Shown here one piece after another: positions 62,382 to 64,000 of a stretch of 64,000 nucleotides of DNA. Source of the stretch: Psittacicella hinzii (GTDB lineage: Bacteria; Pseudomonadota; Gammaproteobacteria; Enterobacterales; Psittacicellaceae); assembly GCF_003585885.1 (NCBI RefSeq), contig NZ_NRHC01000002.1, forward strand, positions 16,483-80,482, given 5' to 3'. The stretch's first letter is position 1; each line of letters opens with the position of its first letter. The notes under the pieces are model-generated. The model ran no database searches, had not been told where the DNA came from, and worked only from the letters and a program-made list of their open reading frames with translations. A program made the position numbers and the translations under genes.

Positions 62382-63974
62382 ATGAAATACTTAGTCGAGT
62401 TACCCAAAGAAAAAGTTCAAGTCACTAAAATTAACGGTAAAAGATATGCTTACCGCAGAGGAAAAAGTTATAGAGAAAACGGTAAAGTAAAAAGAGAAAA
62501 TGGCACATGTATAGGTAGAGTAGATGAAGAAACAGGTTTATTAATAGCCAATAAAAACTATTATTTAATCTATGAAGTACCCATGCCTCATGACCTAAAT
62601 ACACTCTCTAGGAAAGATACTACTAGAAAACCCAAAATAGTAAAATCACAAATACCACCTTTTAGCTATCAATATTACTACCTGCAATTAGCAGAGGAAA
62701 TTAAATTGACTAGTATTCTAGAAGAGGTATTTCCAGATAACTATGATGATATCCTCAACTTATCCGGATATATTATAGCAGGTGGTAATTCTATGGTAGA
62801 CTTTGAACAGTGGGCTATAAAACTAGGATTGAAAAAAGTAAATGTACTTTCAGGTCAAAGAATTAGCGAATTATTTGCTTCCATCAGTAATAGTTCAATT
62901 ATGGATTTCTTTACAAAGTGGTACAAAACTCATGAACTTGAACAAGATCTGCTTGTCTATGAGATAAGTTCAAACTCAGAAACTGCTCAAAAGGTTATTA
63001 AAGATTTTATATGTACTGATAGTAAAAATCTAATAAACCTAGGAATTGTTGTAGGGCAACAGAATGACCTACCATTAGGTTATGTTACATACTCTGGAAA
63101 TGTAAAAGATAATACCTACTTCTCAGTTGTTTATGATGTAGTTGAGGATATTAAATCTTCTAATGCTATTTGGGTATCAGATGAAAAACAAGATACTAGT
63201 TACTTTACAGAGTTAGACAAAGCAGGCATATCCTTCTTAACCTCTATGCCTAAAGATCTAAACCTTTATAAAGATCTAGTTAACCTAGCTATGCAAAAAG
63301 GAATGACTTCTCATTACCTTATTGACATCTATGAATCTCAAGCTCGAGGTTTTACCACAAAAGCTGAGCTATATGACTTAAAACTCCAAGCTCATATTGT
63401 GTTTGATCCTGAGAAAAAAGCATTACAAGATGAAAATCAAAGACAATTAGCTCTAAAAAACAATGAAAAACTGTTAGAACTACAAAATAGCAAAGGTAAA
63501 ATCAGTCATGCAGATAGCCTCTACTACAAAATCACAAGACATTCTGAAACAGAATTTTCCTATGATTTTGACGCAGATTTGTATGCTGCTGATGAGAAAA
63601 TGAACGGCTTTGCGATTTATTTAACAAATAGTCAAAATATTGACATTAAAAGAGCAAATGTTATTTATCGAGAAAAAAGTATTATCGAAAAAATCTTTGG
63701 TAGTCCAAATGATGACAAAGAGTTCAAAAAAATGAAAACTCACAATGCTGCGACTACAAGAGGGAAAACATTTGTGCAATTTGTAGCCCTAATTCTTCTA
63801 TCTACGATGGCTAAGACCCTTAGAACTAATGAGAATACTAAAACTCTTAATGTTGAGCAGTGTATAAAGCACTTAATAGAGACGCAAATTGCTACTAAAA
63901 ATACTTCAGCAAAAAATCTAACTGATATGCAGAAAGAGATCTTTGGTAGTTTAAACATTGAAGTAAAGAGTTAG
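62382..63974 (+). CDS. IS1634/IS4-type transposase with Glu at the first catalytic position
   Basis: 530 aa, DDE fold. Family marks: GQQNDLPLGYVTYSGNVKDN (the Leu-Pro-Leu...Gly-Asn-x-x-Asp block), WVSDEKQDTSYFTELDKAGI with the second acidic residue Asp267, and IYREKSIIEKIFGSP with the YREK-type Glu. Where most members have Asp in LxYDVT-like sequence, this protein reads LVYEISSNSE (Glu194). It may be inactive, or the Glu may serve. Terminal inverted repeats were not found upstream, and the downstream end may lie past the window. Confidence 0.8.
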   Translation: MKYLVELPKEKVQVTKINGKRYAYRRGKSYRENGKVKRENGTCIGRVDEETGLLIANKNYYLIYEVPMPHDLNTLSRKDTTRKPKIVKSQIPPFSYQYYYLQLAEEIKLTSILEEVFPDNYDDILNLSGYIIAGGNSMVDFEQWAIKLGLKKVNVLSGQRISELFASISNSSIMDFFTKWYKTHELEQDLLVYEISSNSETAQKVIKDFICTDSKNLINLGIVVGQQNDLPLGYVTYSGNVKDNTYFSVVYDVVEDIKSSNAIWVSDEKQDTSYFTELDKAGISFLTSMPKDLNLYKDLVNLAMQKGMTSHYLIDIYESQARGFTTKAELYDLKLQAHIVFDPEKKALQDENQRQLALKNNEKLLELQNSKGKISHADSLYYKITRHSETEFSYDFDADLYAADEKMNGFAIYLTNSQNIDIKRANVIYREKSIIEKIFGSPNDDKEFKKMKTHNAATTRGKTFVQFVALILLSTMAKTLRTNENTKTLNVEQCIKHLIETQIATKNTSAKNLTDMQKEIFGSLNIEVKS

Positions 63975-64000
63975 TCGTGCTCTAACCTATTTTCCCGTTT

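Overview
The window is an AT-rich gammaproteobacterial chromosome interrupted by one complete lambda-like prophage of about 45.5 kb. The host genes point to Gammaproteobacteria: queA-tgt-yajC-secD-secF in the E. coli order, prmB, tex, nfuA, a MenA-like protein and deoC-deoB-deoD. The low GC and protein character suggest a Pasteurellales-like lineage such as Psittacicella; that last step is inference and was not tested.

Left host arm (1-11.48 kb): 5'-truncated prmB, then queA (544 aa, with two large insertions), tgt, yajC, secD and secF rightward. tex and nfuA run leftward, then a YfbV-like membrane protein runs rightward. Right host arm (57.0-64.0 kb): a DedA-family protein, a MenA-like prenyltransferase with degraded Asp motifs, the deoxyribonucleoside operon deoC-deoB-deoD, and an IS1634/IS4-type transposase gene near the window end.

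Prophage (about 11.51-57.02 kb), module by module. (i) Leftward early operon, 23.95 back to 11.63 kb: coiled-coil and unknown proteins, a RecA-fold ATPase, a YqaJ-type exonuclease, a DnaB-like helicase, an array of small genes of which several look like diverged paralogues, two tiny membrane peptides and a Toprim primase. (ii) Immunity region, 24.0-26.25 kb: a leftward S24-fold repressor gene flanked by two divergent, near-identical promoters (40 of 47 positions). TACC/GGTA sites spaced about one helical turn apart lie around them, and a structured 1 kb non-coding stretch lies between the repressor and the right promoter. (iii) Rightward genes: ssb, a Panacea-domain protein, a possible small RNA, rusA and a holin/endolysin/Rz/Rz1 lysis cassette. 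A structured 0.9 kb gap follows where lambda carries cos. (iv) Packaging, head and tail in lambda order: small and large terminase, portal, a protease-capsid fusion, DUF2190, then Z, U, V, G, G-T (predicted -1 frameshift), H, M, L, K, I and J, followed by a fibre and a fibre-assembly protein. (v) A leftward P4-type integrase and a coiled-coil gene at the right end.

The packaging, head, tail and lysis sets look complete, and no frameshifted structural gene was seen, so the prophage may be functional. The features most worth a second look are the phased-repeat immunity control with an apparently protease-dead repressor, the complementary RNA hairpins before rusA, the paralogue array, the G/T frameshift, the protein extensions at the I/J junction and the enlarged QueA.
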